Of a DNA stretch of 64,000 nucleotides, positions 55,701 through 64,000 are shown piece by piece. The translations under genes and the position numbers were made by a program. Position 1 is the first letter of the stretch. Each line of letters starts with the position of its first letter. The notes beneath the pieces were generated by a model. It did not search any database. It saw nothing but the letters and a program-made list of their open reading frames with translations, and was not told the origin of the DNA. Source of the stretch: Hoylesella nanceiensis DSM 19126 = JCM 15639 (GTDB lineage Bacteria; Bacteroidota; Bacteroidia; Bacteroidales; Bacteroidaceae); the NCBI RefSeq assembly GCF_000379965.1, contig NZ_KB904334.1:25146-89145 (forward strand). Direction: 5' to 3'.

Positions 55701-58700
55701 CTTGCGCAGCCCAACCTCCATTGTTGTTATAATCACGCAAACGGAGCTCATTTACCCACACTTCTCCACTCTTAACGGCCCCCGCTTTGTTGCGAACTCC
55801 GATAATAAGGGTCTTCACTTCGCCTAAAGAAGGATTGCCCATAATAGTGAGTTTGTTATTAGGTCTATCGCTATCGTATGTTGAATAGGCTTGATTATAC
55901 GACGCTCTGCCCTCTGATTTGGCGATATTGCGCTCTTTTTTCAAGTTCGTTAAAGCAGATAACGATATATCTAACATGTTTTCTTCAGGCCAAACGATAC
56001 GTGAATCGTTGGTTGAATTACTGCTATATTTGCCCTTTGGAGTGAGTTTCAAAGGTATTTCGTATTCATAGTAGTTACTTTTATAATCGCTTCCTAAGCG
56101 TACAAACAATGCAAGTTGATTGTCTTCGAGCGAAGTTACATTGTTTTCGAATGCATTAGCATGTGCAAATAGCTGCAAACGCTTATATTGTCGAATGTCT
56201 ACAAACACGTTCTTATAAACCGCTTTCGATTCATTTGGACTCAAGTTGTTCACCACAATATCCAAAGCTTGCTCGTTATTCTCTACCAATTGTGGCTGAG
56301 TTGGGTCGTTTCCACGACGTATTCCAGGTGGAAGAATATAGTTTACAGGCTCTTTATCGTTGTTTTCTTCGATGCTAACAGCACTTACATTCATTCTACC
56401 AGAGCCCGCAACATTATCCAAGTTCTGCTCATATACACGCCAATCTCCACGCACAAGGTTGAGATTTCCCATGCGAATAACGATAGGTTTCTTGAAATTG
56501 GTGAGGAACATACGCATAAATCGAATACTTGTGAAATCGTTTATTGCGCCAACTCGACGTTCAAACTCACGCACTGGAATACGGAATTGATACCAAGTAA
56601 CATGCTCTTCTTGTCCATTTTGGAGCTTTGGTGATGCTTCTCGCTTGTCTACGATGAAGTTTCGACCCACAATCATATCCGAAGGACGCAAAGATATGCG
56701 GTATTGGTAATACTTTTCATACTCATTCAAGGTGTAGTCTTGATTGATATCCTCAACATCTGGAGTCGTTTTGTATGAAGTATCATAGCTTTCATTGCGT
56801 GAATCAGAGTCTGGAGAGTTTCCTTGTGGGTTGTTAATGCGCTTATATCGATACAAAATAGGAGCCTGAATACGGTCAAAGTCCGATCCTCTAAAATAGT
56901 GATAGTTATCGTTTGCGGGGTCATTTTGTATCGAATCGTACACCTCTGGTGTGACAATAGAACGCACCCCGTTAAGGAATGATTGGTAAGAAGAGAATGA
57001 TTGCTCCTCTTTATCAGTCAAACCATTGTATCCAACGTCTTGAAGTGCTCTCGAACCACTGCTTGTTGCGAATGCATAAGTTGTAGTTGCTTGGTTCGGA
57101 ATCTTTCCCCATTGAGTCGTAGTAAAGCTATTTGAGCCATCAACAGGCATACCACTTTCATAGAATTTCTTACCATCTCGTAAGATATCTTCGCTTATTT
57201 CACCGAGGTTGATATAGAAGTCGCCACCATAGTCTGATGCGTTTGCTTGCTTATTGCTATACAAGAAGGGGTCAAGCATCCAAAATTCAACATACTCAAT
57301 GTTTGCAGTTTCAAAGTCACTGGTATCCAATCGACGCATCATACCAGCCCAACGGCGTTCGGGTTGCTTTAGAGTTCCGTCGCTATTAAGGTCGGTAGTA
57401 AAGTTATAAGGACCACGTTCGTTGGGATAATAAGCAATGTTTAGAATCGGTAAGGTAGACAAAGAGCCGCTATAACTATTCTGATTGCGATTAGGGAACA
57501 ACTCTCTTGCATATACCTCACGCACATAGTGGTTTGAAAGTTGATTCAAGTCGCCTTTAATATGTGCAGGAGTTAGCGAACTACTACGACGAGTAAAGAG
57601 CGGATCGATGTTATACCATGCCATTAAAGAGCGGTTATAACCACTTGCAAGAGTTGTTCTATCTGCCTGTTCGGGTAGAGTTGAGGGAACAGAAGATATG
57701 ACCCAAGACGATGGAGAGCTAATATCTATAGTGCTTTTAGTATTTTCAAAGTCATCAAGATACGAAGCATTGTCTTGCGTATTGTGGCTTTGTCCTGCTA
57801 TTAACTGGGCAAATTCGCCTTTAAAAGAGATATAAGAAGGTTGTGTAAGACGCACAAATGGTAACTTATCGAGCATATTTGTAAGCCATTGACTTTCCTT
57901 TTTCCAAGTGATATTCACGCCCCATAAAGTGTTATTTAAAGGCTCTGAGCCCATATTCACTTTGGTTGTGAGTGCTTGTTCCGATAGATGTTGCAGCGTT
58001 CCGCTTAGTTGAAAGTCTTTAGAGAAGTTGTATTCCCAATTCAAACCAAACATAGTTTTGCGCTGTTGAGCAAAGTCTGTGTTGCTTTCTAACGACACAT
58101 TCACCGCTGTTCCCGCATCTAATATACTCTGATTCAATATCGTTACCTCTCCAGAATTATAGTCAACGCTATAATCAGTGCCTTCTCTTAGGGTAATACC
58201 GCCTGCAGTTACCACCACAGAACCTTGTGGAACGTTGAATGCTCCCAAGCTAATTACGTTAGCATTGGTGCCTCGATATTGTCCCATAAGCATAAACTTA
58301 TCTTTCTCGGCTATTTGTTTTGCCACCGTTTTTGTAGAATCATACAACTCAGTAAAGGCGTATTTCTGAGCCTTTGCCGTACTAACTCCCTTTGCAACAA
58401 GATACTTATACAAATAATCTCCAAAGGGTTCGGCAACGGGGAAGAACACTCTTCCGTTGCTAACTGTGAATCCTTCTACAAAATCGAAGTAGCCATTGGG
58501 GTGCGGACGATTGTTATTATCCAAGCGATCTGCACCTAAGAGGCGAATAAGAGGAGTGCTTTTCACCTGCTGTTCAGGGATATATGTAAGATAAACACCA
58601 GTGGTGTCGCTTTGATATTTCACGTCTAATTTAAACTTATCACGCTCGATGCTCGATGCAATAGCATAGACGTTTTTCATCATCAAACGCCAGTTTCCTT

Positions 58701-60300
58701 GCGAAGGGTTATTGTCTGTGTTCTTCAAAGACTTCACAAACAAAGCCTTACTCGTATCAGTTGTAACGTCACTTGCAAACTCTCCCACCTGATAAGTAAC
58801 GCCTCCGTAGGTGTACTCGTATGCAACTGCCAACACTTGGTCGGTAGTTAGATTGGTTTTCAATGAGATATAGCCCAGAGCAGTATTAACTTCATACTCG
58901 CTCGAGTTCAATAATCGTGCGCTTTCGAGCTTTTCATAGTCGTTACCTGCAATGAAATTAGGAATACCTTCCAACACAGTTGTGGTTTGATTGATGTCTC
59001 TTGCCGCTGAATAAGTAGACACCATGGCTCCATATTCGGTGTTAGCGTTGTTCGAAGGCACCGCCATTGCAGTGGTGGTCCATATACTATTGCTCACACT
59101 TTGGTTCTCTCCAAGGTCGGTAAGGGCAATAATATCACGGGTGTTGTTGGTGTTTCCTTGTCTGTTTGTTACCCAAACCTCTACTCTATTGATTTTTATT
59201 CCAGTTAAAAGGTTAGGCAACGAGCGCATACCCTCATCGTACTTGTCGTGGAAATACTTTGAAAGGAAGAAGTGTTTGTTCTCTTCATAGTTGGCAGCAT
59301 CTATCTCAAAGGGAGTTAATTGCACTCCTCCTCTCGATGAAACGCTTTTAGTTGTCGACTTCTTTTGCGACGCAACCATCTGAAGTTTAAGCTTTCCGAA
59401 TTGCATGTCGGTACGAATACCAAACAATGAGCTGGCTCCTTTAATCAAAGAAGAATTGGCTGGGAACGACACATTACCTGCTTCTACCAACTTAATGATT
59501 TCATCTTCCTTACCATCATACTTGAGTTTGAGGTTTTGAGCGTCGAAATCAAAGGTCGCATCGGTATTGTAATTGAGGTTAAGATTGACTTTATCGCCCA
59601 CCTTACCATTGACATTTAGATTGATTTTCTCTTCAAAATCGAACTTAGTTGTTTTTCTATTACGAATGGGAAGAGATGGGTTTTCGATGTTTTTAAAGGT
59701 TGCTCCAAACTTCACTTCAGTCGAACCTTGAGTCTTTATCACCACTCCTCCAGGACCAAAGATCTTCTCTGCGGGTCCAAGATCAAAGTGCATGTTGGTG
59801 AAATCGAACTTTTCCTTACCCTTTTGTTGGTAAATTTCGTCGTTTTTCTTACGGAAAAAGTCCGCCATTACCTTCTTTTCGCTCCATTTCATATATTCGT
59901 CACCGCTCATCATGATAGGAGCTGTGATATAAGATCCACCCATCTTAGAACCAATGACATAGCGATCGATCGTGTCGTTGTATGTAATAGTGGGTTTAAC
60001 GTTGGCAGGTGCGTTCAAGTCCATAGCGTTTTTAGATAAGTCTTGTTCGCTTAATGGAGTTGTTTTCTGTATTTTCCAACGAGAATGAAGTAGAGAATCG
60101 GGTATGGTATCATCGTTTGCAATAATGGGTTGCGCCTTTATTGCATTGGGTTTCGACTGCTTTGGTGTGCTTGTTTCAGTCTTTTTCTGTGGTTTTTGTG
60201 TGCGAGGTCGTTGAGCTAAAGGCATAGATACAGCATAAGCAGCTATACTCAAAACGAGCATAGCCACAACTGTTATCGAAGAATACCTTAGTTTTCTCAT
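52732..60300 (-). CDS. sprA: Type IX secretion system outer-membrane translocon SprA (Sov)
   Basis: A 2522-residue protein, the giant 36-strand barrel that exports T9SS cargo across the outer membrane. It has a signal peptide ([18 protein letters not shown]), a Pro/Lys/Gln-rich linker, and repeated beta-strand blocks through the whole length (for example [83 protein letters not shown]) ending [13 protein letters not shown] basic Lys-rich insertion lies about two-thirds in ([17 protein letters not shown]). Length is normal for SprA/Sov. Its ATG overlaps the ruvA stop by 4 nt. Confidence 0.97.
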   Translation of the reverse strand: MRKLRYSSITVVAMLVLSIAAYAVSMPLAQRPRTQKPQKKTETSTPKQSKPNAIKAQPIIANDDTIPDSLLHSRWKIQKTTPLSEQDLSKNAMDLNAPANVKPTITYNDTIDRYVIGSKMGGSYITAPIMMSGDEYMKWSEKKVMADFFRKKNDEIYQQKGKEKFDFTNMHFDLGPAEKIFGPGGVVIKTQGSTEVKFGATFKNIENPSLPIRNRKTTKFDFEEKINLNVNGKVGDKVNLNLNYNTDATFDFDAQNLKLKYDGKEDEIIKLVEAGNVSFPANSSLIKGASSLFGIRTDMQFGKLKLQMVASQKKSTTKSVSSRGGVQLTPFEIDAANYEENKHFFLSKYFHDKYDEGMRSLPNLLTGIKINRVEVWVTNRQGNTNNTRDIIALTDLGENQSVSNSIWTTTAMAVPSNNANTEYGAMVSTYSAARDINQTTTVLEGIPNFIAGNDYEKLESARLLNSSEYEVNTALGYISLKTNLTTDQVLAVAYEYTYGGVTYQVGEFASDVTTDTSKALFVKSLKNTDNNPSQGNWRLMMKNVYAIASSIERDKFKLDVKYQSDTTGVYLTYIPEQQVKSTPLIRLLGADRLDNNNRPHPNGYFDFVEGFTVSNGRVFFPVAEPFGDYLYKYLVAKGVSTAKAQKYAFTELYDSTKTVAKQIAEKDKFMLMGQYRGTNANVISLGAFNVPQGSVVVTAGGITLREGTDYSVDYNSGEVTILNQSILDAGTAVNVSLESNTDFAQQRKTMFGLNWEYNFSKDFQLSGTLQHLSEQALTTKVNMGSEPLNNTLWGVNITWKKESQWLTNMLDKLPFVRLTQPSYISFKGEFAQLIAGQSHNTQDNASYLDDFENTKSTIDISSPSSWVISSVPSTLPEQADRTTLASGYNRSLMAWYNIDPLFTRRSSSLTPAHIKGDLNQLSNHYVREVYARELFPNRNQNSYSGSLSTLPILNIAYYPNERGPYNFTTDLNSDGTLKQPERRWAGMMRRLDTSDFETANIEYVEFWMLDPFLYSNKQANASDYGGDFYINLGEISEDILRDGKKFYESGMPVDGSNSFTTTQWGKIPNQATTTYAFATSSGSRALQDVGYNGLTDKEEQSFSSYQSFLNGVRSIVTPEVYDSIQNDPANDNYHYFRGSDFDRIQAPILYRYKRINNPQGNSPDSDSRNESYDTSYKTTPDVEDINQDYTLNEYEKYYQYRISLRPSDMIVGRNFIVDKREASPKLQNGQEEHVTWYQFRIPVREFERRVGAINDFTSIRFMRMFLTNFKKPIVIRMGNLNLVRGDWRVYEQNLDNVAGSGRMNVSAVSIEENNDKEPVNYILPPGIRRGNDPTQPQLVENNEQALDIVVNNLSPNESKAVYKNVFVDIRQYKRLQLFAHANAFENNVTSLEDNQLALFVRLGSDYKSNYYEYEIPLKLTPKGKYSSNSTNDSRIVWPEENMLDISLSALTNLKKERNIAKSEGRASYNQAYSTYDSDRPNNKLTIMGNPSLGEVKTLIIGVRNKAGAVKSGEVWVNELRLRDYNNNGGWAAQGNLNLQLSDLGTVNMQGRYVSEGFGGLEEGVNQRAKDNYKNYSITTSVELGKFFPEKAKVSAPLYYSVTHEETRPKYNPLDTDLLLNESLEATKNKVERDSIESIAVTKTVNTNFSLSNVRVGIQNKRHPMPYDPANFTFSYSHSHRYTTGHTTVYEKEDNWRGAMNYNWTPVYTPFEPFKNMKNRSKWLDLLRRFGLNWLPQSVSFGSEMVRNYYELQERDMETLSTTGLPLTFNRQFLWNRDFAVRWDLTQNIHMNFQSATNSEIEEPYTPVNKDLYPDRYHAWKDSVWTSIKKFGKPLSYNQSFTLSYQLPLQLIPAFNWVNSDITYNATYNWTRGSETTNGAFLGNTIVNTRVLNINGTFNMERLYNNIPFLKKANDRFNKMANRPVERKKKVDDKKLVKDKKDAKIEEQKRNLPKNQHSFEQEITLLPDTTIQVMHSKNTKRLMVVARTENGKLFKLKYRKIGSNGLKITNKVDSAQKLKITITPKEPLDNKGWYKTTQSLARLLMMVRNVGISYRSQYGMALPGFRPTIGAAFGQTRNIGVMSPGLDFAFGTIDDSYIDKALRNNWLVVNDSIATPATTNSTEDLQIRATLEPIKNLKIDLHATRLTNKTKSIQYMYAGRPTTESGSFTMTTLAIKSAFDGSGNASNGYYSASFDRFCNSLDAFRDRVEAQYVGSIYPTGTIYAGQAFNPTNGSVNKYSADVLIPAFLSSYTSSGRGSLKIFPTLSQLLPNWTLRYSGLSQLPWFRDVFKSVNINHSYKSLFAIGSYSSFSTYQEYMNGLGFITDATTNAPVPSSRYNVSMVSINESFSPLLGVDVTFNNNLTTRLEYRTTRVLSLSTTSVQINEATSNDWVLGMGYRINDFKPFGWGAPTRKRTKSKSKNTANANSSGSKTTSGVNNNLNLRLDVSYRKQAAISRDIMSKTSNASMGNTAFKLSFMADYTFSRLITMSFYYDRQTNVPLLSNNSYPTTTQDFGLSMKFSLTR

Positions 60301-60911
60301 TTAATTTGTTTAAGAGCTAGCTTAACAACTTGCTCTACTGGCAATGTAGGTTCGTTCTTTAATATCTCTGAAACCACTTTAGCTGAGGGCGCAGGAGAGA
60401 ATCCTAACATCGTTAAAGCACCCACAGCTTCGTCTTTCACGGCTGAATCTATGGTCGTATTCGAGTCGTTTCCGACCTTAAACTCGGTGGCAATACCACT
60501 CGATAGTATTTTATCTTTCAGGTCAACAATAATGCGTTGGGCTGTTTTTAAGCCAATTCCCTTCACGCTTTTCAACATTCTTTCGTCGCCACTGGCTATC
60601 ACGTTACACAATTCGGCAGGTGAGATAGACGACAAAATCATGCGAGCAGTGTTGGCACCAACGCCAGAAACAGTGATAAGAAGACGATAAAGCTCTCGTT
60701 CTTGCTTTGTAGCAAAGCCATAAAGGGTGTAAGAATCGTCTCTACCCCCTGTAACTAAAGCTTCGTGAACATAAAGTTTCACCTCCTCTTTACCTTGTAT
60801 TGCGCTATATGTTGTTAACGAAATATTTAAAGCATAGCCCACACCTGCGGTCTCAATAACGGCTAAAGCGGGTGTGATTTCTGCTAAATCTCCTTTGATA
60901 TATTCAATCAT
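60297..60911 (-). CDS. ruvA: Holliday junction branch migration protein RuvA
   Basis: A 204-residue protein: N-terminal OB fold ([31 protein letters not shown]), tandem helix-hairpin-helix motifs ([33 protein letters not shown]) and a C-terminal RuvB-contacting domain ([19 protein letters not shown]). It tetramerises on Holliday junctions and recruits RuvB. The stop and the sprA start overlap (ATGA), so the two genes are one transcript, an arrangement I believe is common in Bacteroidetes. Confidence 0.97.
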   Translation of the reverse strand: MIEYIKGDLAEITPALAVIETAGVGYALNISLTTYSAIQGKEEVKLYVHEALVTGGRDDSYTLYGFATKQERELYRLLITVSGVGANTARMILSSISPAELCNVIASGDERMLKSVKGIGLKTAQRIIVDLKDKILSSGIATEFKVGNDSNTTIDSAVKDEAVGALTMLGFSPAPSAKVVSEILKNEPTLPVEQVVKLALKQIK

Positions 60912-61094
60912 AAAACTCAGAAAAAATGTATATACACTATCTATAACGGGCTTTTTCGGGCTTTATTGCATATAAATATGGTGTAAAACGAAGTTTTATG
61001 CCTTCTTTTTACAATTTTCTTTCCCGATAAGAAATTTGTAATTATAGAAATATTAACAAGAGAATAGCTTTTAATTGTTAATATATTTCAAAAT

Positions 61095-61204
61095 AAAAGC
61101 ATTGCTTTTTACTTGTAAAAGGAATGCTTTTAATAAGCAAAAGCATCACTATTGGAGTGCAATAGCAATGCTTTTACAAGGCAACTCGATAATGTGCCTA
61201 AAAT
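61095..61204. repeat. 22-bp tandem repeat array G (intergenic)
   Basis: Units start at 61095, 61117, 61139, 61161 and 61183; the first four are well preserved, with cores AAAAGCATTGCTTTT, AAAAGGAATGCTTTT, AAAAGCATCACTATT and AATAGCAATGCTTTT. It sits in the 313-nt gap between ruvA and the DAHP synthase gene, just past the latter's stop; AT-rich sequence fills the rest. Confidence 0.85.
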
Positions 61205-61224
61205 AAAGGGATTGAGAATGATTT

Positions 61225-62292
61225 TTATAACATCTGCTGTTCGATACTTTCTTCGTGCACAGCTTCGAATATTTTGGTAACAAATTCGTCGTTAAGTCCC
61301 ATTGCTTTGCCCTGAGCACATCTGTTATCGAGCAGTTCTTTATATCTAAGTGTCTGCAAAACAGTCATCTTCTTCTCTTTCTTATACTTACCAATCTGCC
61401 TCGAAATGCCCATTCGCTCTGCCAACAAGTGCAACAACTGCTTATCTAACTCGTCTATTTGGGTGCGCAACAAATGAATATCTTCAGTGATGTCGAAATT
61501 GTTTCGCAACACCAAACCATTGATAATATCTTGCAATTGACAGGGAGTCACCTGCTGAGCAGCATCACTCCATGCCTCAGTTGGGTTGCAATGGCTTTCA
61601 ATCATCAATCCATCGAAACCTAAATCGAGGGCTTGTTGCGAAAGAGGGGCTATGAGATTGCGCTTGCCACCTATGTGACTTGGGTCGCAAATAATGGGCA
61701 ATTGGGGTATTCTTCTACGCAACTCAATAGGAATTTGCCACATAGGCAGGTTGCGATAGGTTTGACTTTGATAGCTCGAAAAGCCTCTGTGAACAGCCGC
61801 TAAGTGCTTTATTCCTGCACGATTAAAACGCTCTAAGGCTCCAATCCATAGCTCTATGTCGGGGTTAATGGGGTTTTTCACCAATAAACAAATGTCTTTA
61901 TTGCCTTCGAGTGCATCGGCTATCGCTTGCACTGCAAATGGGTTCGTGGTGGTTCTTGCTCCAATCCACAATATATCGACCTCGTATTTCAAAGCCTGTT
62001 CCACATGTTCTGGGGTGGCAACTTCTACTGCTGTGAGCATACCTGTTTGCCTTTTAGCCTCTAATATCCAAGGAAGTGCTTTGCAACCATTGCCCTCAAA
62101 GCCTCCAGGTTTGGTGCGGGGTTTCCACACTCCTGCACGAAACACACGGCAACCCATTTGCTTTAGCTCGTAAGCTGTGTGCAAAACTTGTTCTAAAGTC
62201 TCTGCACTACATGGCCCAGCAATAAGAGTTGGAAGCTCTGTTTCGCTTAAAAAAGGTAATGGAAGTATATCTAATTCGGTGTTTTTACTCAT
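61225..62292 (-). CDS. Bifunctional 3-deoxy-7-phosphoheptulonate synthase/chorismate mutase
   Basis: A 355-residue fusion. Residues 1 to about 255 are a KDO8P-like (class I-beta) DAHP synthase (LIAGPCSAETLEQV, FRAGVWKPRTKPGGFEGNG, LLVKNPINPDIELWIGALERF, ICDPSHIGGKR, MIESHCNPTEAWSDA); about 265-350 is an AroQ-type chorismate mutase (LLRTQIDELDKQLLHLLAERMGISRQIGKYKKE). The DAHPS-first, CM-last order suggests that the mutase domain gives prephenate or chorismate feedback on the first shikimate step. It has its own promoter just upstream. Confidence 0.95.
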   Translation of the reverse strand: MSKNTELDILPLPFLSETELPTLIAGPCSAETLEQVLHTAYELKQMGCRVFRAGVWKPRTKPGGFEGNGCKALPWILEAKRQTGMLTAVEVATPEHVEQALKYEVDILWIGARTTTNPFAVQAIADALEGNKDICLLVKNPINPDIELWIGALERFNRAGIKHLAAVHRGFSSYQSQTYRNLPMWQIPIELRRRIPQLPIICDPSHIGGKRNLIAPLSQQALDLGFDGLMIESHCNPTEAWSDAAQQVTPCQLQDIINGLVLRNNFDITEDIHLLRTQIDELDKQLLHLLAERMGISRQIGKYKKEKKMTVLQTLRYKELLDNRCAQGKAMGLNDEFVTKIFEAVHEESIEQQML

Positions 62293-62320
62293 TCTTCTAT
62301 ATAAATCTGTCTTTCTTTTG

Positions 62321-62352
62321 CAAAAGTATTACTTTTCAATTATCTATCCAAA
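62321..62352 (-). promoter_or_regulatory. Promoter of the DAHP synthase/chorismate mutase gene
   Basis: On the minus strand: TTTG (62352-62349), 20 nt, TACTTTTG (62328-62321), 28 nt before the ATG. The -33 element touches the neighbouring repeat unit. Confidence 0.65.
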
Positions 62353-62391
62353 CGAATGAATGCTTTTTTAAAAGCAATGCTATTGCAAGAG
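62348..62391. repeat. 22-bp repeat pair H
   Basis: A clear unit at 62370-62391 (core AAAAGCAATGCTATT) with a second, slightly out-of-register GAATGCTTTTTT unit before it, in the 135-nt gap between hemG and the DAHP synthase gene. Confidence 0.7.
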
Positions 62392-62398
62392 AAGGACG

Positions 62399-62432
62399 AA
62401 AAAAGGTGAACTTGAAAGAGTTCAAATTCACC
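62399..62432 (-). terminator. Intrinsic terminator of hemN-hemG
   Basis: GGTGAACTTGAA (62405-62416) pairs with TTCAAATTCACC (62421-62432) with one mismatch; on the minus strand a run of six T follows. The stem overlaps the hemG stop codon. Confidence 0.75.
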
Positions 62433-63819
62433 CTAAAATACTTTGTGCTACCAGTGTACCTTGTTTGATTCTGTCGGCTATTCCGATGCCATCTCGAAGG
62501 TTTCCAGCCACAATTAAGCCTTTATATCGTTGTTCAACGGCTTGCACAGCCTTTATTCTTTCTTCTGTATTTGCCCAATATTGAGGTATAGCTCGTTGAT
62601 GTTTCGAAATCTTTATCGCTTCTATTTCTACATCGTTGGGCACTTTTAGCATACGATGCAAAGCGTCTTTCACAAGCGAAACGATCTCTTCATCGCTCTT
62701 ATTCACCATGTCTTGGTCTTTCATTCCACCTAAGAAAAACGACAAAGTGGTGCTATTTTGGGGCGCACGGTTATCGAAACATGCCGAAGTGAACAACACT
62801 CCGAGTAGCTTTTGTTGCTCTATTGTGGGCACTAAGCCTCCAAATGCATTCAAAGTGTGGGTGTTTACATATTTAATTCCAACGCCTACCTGAACCACTG
62901 GGGCATAAGTTAAGTTGCTAAGTGCCTGCTTCTCTGCCTCTGTTACAAAGGGAAGGACTTGCGGAAGGGCATAAGCTCCACAGGTTGTAATGACCTTATT
63001 GGCTCTCACTACGCACTCATTGCCTTGCAAATTGGTATAAGTCACTGAATAAGAGCCATCTTCTTGGGGCGAGACACTAAGGTTATTGGCTCCAAGAACA
63101 ATATTTTTCTCATCAATATTCTTGGCTAAAGCCTTGATAATTTGCTCCATTCCGTGGTTGGGAGAGAACACATCTTTAGTGGCAAGACGCTCTCTTTCGG
63201 TCTTTTTCTCTTTGGATTTCTTGATCGCTCCACGTATAAAACTGCCATAGTTTTGCTCTAATTGATAGAGTTTTGGCAAGGCATAGCGAGTGATTAGCTT
63301 TGTAGGATCACCTGCATAGATGCCTGCAATAAATGGATCTACAGCGTAGTTGTAATACGAATTGCCCAGTCTTCGCTTCACCATGTCGGCTACTGACTCG
63401 TTAGGATCACTACCTTTTGCTCTGAAAGGTTCGCCTAAGATACGCAACTTGTCGTAAGTTGTAAACAAAGGCGTTGTTATTGCAGTTAAAAGAGAGGTGG
63501 GAAGGGCTGTAAAACTGTCTTTTTTCCAAACCAATCGACGTTTTGCCGAACTGCGAGCAATATCCACTTGGCAATCGGCTACAATGCTATTGAACAGCTC
63601 TACCGCCTCTGGAGAAGACAAAACACCTGTATTTGGTCCGCTTTCAAACAAGTAACCATTAACGTTAAAGGTACGAATTTGACCGCCAAAACGCTCTTCT
63701 TTCTCAAGAACTTCAACGTCTTTTCCCCCTTTCTTCAGCCAATAAGCAGTGGTTAAGCCTGTTATTCCAGCCCCAATCACAACAATATCTTTCGTATATT
63801 CTTTTCGTTCTGTATTCAT
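62428..63819 (-). CDS. hemG: Protoporphyrinogen oxidase (FAD-dependent, HemY/HemG type)
   Basis: A 463-residue flavoprotein with an N-terminal dinucleotide-binding motif (IVVIGAGITGLTTAYWLKK), the EKEERFGGQIRT segment, FESGPNTGVLSSP and a C-terminal VAGNLRDGIGIADRIKQGTLVAQ flavin-binding block. It converts protoporphyrinogen IX to protoporphyrin IX in haem synthesis. The hemN stop directly abuts its ATG (TAAATG), so the two are co-transcribed. Confidence 0.95.
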   Translation of the reverse strand: MNTERKEYTKDIVVIGAGITGLTTAYWLKKGGKDVEVLEKEERFGGQIRTFNVNGYLFESGPNTGVLSSPEAVELFNSIVADCQVDIARSSAKRRLVWKKDSFTALPTSLLTAITTPLFTTYDKLRILGEPFRAKGSDPNESVADMVKRRLGNSYYNYAVDPFIAGIYAGDPTKLITRYALPKLYQLEQNYGSFIRGAIKKSKEKKTERERLATKDVFSPNHGMEQIIKALAKNIDEKNIVLGANNLSVSPQEDGSYSVTYTNLQGNECVVRANKVITTCGAYALPQVLPFVTEAEKQALSNLTYAPVVQVGVGIKYVNTHTLNAFGGLVPTIEQQKLLGVLFTSACFDNRAPQNSTTLSFFLGGMKDQDMVNKSDEEIVSLVKDALHRMLKVPNDVEIEAIKISKHQRAIPQYWANTEERIKAVQAVEQRYKGLIVAGNLRDGIGIADRIKQGTLVAQSILG

Positions 63820-64000
63820 TTAAATAGGCTTTGAATATTGTTTATTGTTGTTTTTCATCAACGGATCGAGCAAAGCTACAACGTTTCTAACGAATGGTGA
63901 GCCACTTGTTGTCATGCTTATACCCTGCTCTGTCATGGTTATTAAGCCATCGTTCGCCATCTCTTGCAATTTGGCTACATCGTAGTTGAGAGTGGCTTGT
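63820..64000 (-). CDS. hemN: Oxygen-independent coproporphyrinogen III oxidase, C-terminal fragment (5' part outside window)
   Basis: The last 59 codons are visible, ending in TAA at 63822-63820 directly before the hemG ATG. The reading LQEMANDGLITMTEQG, then MTTSGSPFVRNVVALLDPLM, matches the HemN C-terminal pattern (helical domain, DGLI, T-x-x-G-x-x-F-x-RN). The radical SAM core lies beyond the right edge. Together with hemG this gives two consecutive late haem-synthesis steps. Confidence 0.7.
   Translation of the reverse strand, partial: QATLNYDVAKLQEMANDGLITMTEQGISMTTSGSPFVRNVVALLDPLMKNNNKQYSKPI

Overview
The window reads as a chromosomal segment of a Bacteroidales bacterium, most probably Prevotella or a close relative. 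The evidence is AT-rich DNA, SusC/SusD pairs under an ECF sigma/FecR pair, a giant SprA/Sov type IX secretion translocon, exbB-exbD-exbD energising genes, and Bacteroidetes promoters (-33 TTG or TTTG, about 20 nt, -7 TAnnTTTG) in front of many genes. No rRNA, tRNA, insertion sequence or classical CRISPR array was seen.

Layout. 1-13.2 kb, minus strand: a polysaccharide-utilisation-type locus made of a metallophosphoesterase, ECF sigma factor, FecR anti-sigma, an STN-bearing SusC with its SusD, then a second SusC with a SusD that is fused in one frame to a GH16 glycosidase domain and runs off the left edge. 13.4-20 kb, plus: glycine-zipper lipoprotein, PH-domain protein, PBP4 (dacB), MscS channel and the ExbB/ExbD operon. 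20.3-32.2 kb, plus: Lrp regulator, gdhA, RlpA, an EEP hydrolase, dxs-trkA-trkH, and a TonB-dependent receptor with a YiiX-like lipoprotein. 32.2-35 kb: a strongly AT-rich island with a two-gene cassette resembling the Kiwa anti-phage system. 35-39.1 kb, minus: der and era, then the yceD-rpmF-fabH operon. 39.4-40.7 kb, plus: manA and a 43-residue peptide gene. 40.9-46.9 kb, minus: a small membrane protein, then clpS, clpA and aat (the bacterial N-degron machinery) and a GH20 hexosaminidase. 47.5-50.7 kb, plus: two DUF805 paralogues, an FKBP isomerase and two small beta-barrel paralogues. 50.7-60.9 kb, minus: ruvA-sprA, then an ATPase plus DUF4435 (TOPRIM-like) pair resembling OLD/PARIS defence modules. 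61.2-64 kb, minus: a DAHP synthase/chorismate mutase fusion, hemG and the 3' end of hemN.

Three things stand out. First, the SusD-GH16 fusion, which would join glycan capture and cleavage in one lipoprotein. Second, a family of degenerate tandem repeats with a strict 22-bp period, each unit a 15-bp near-palindrome (AAAAGCAnTGCTTTT) plus about 7 bp, found in at least eight intergenic gaps, in several of them directly behind a terminator hairpin. Third, two candidate defence modules, Kiwa-like and ATPase/DUF4435. Family assignments come from recognising motifs in the translations; no database search was run.
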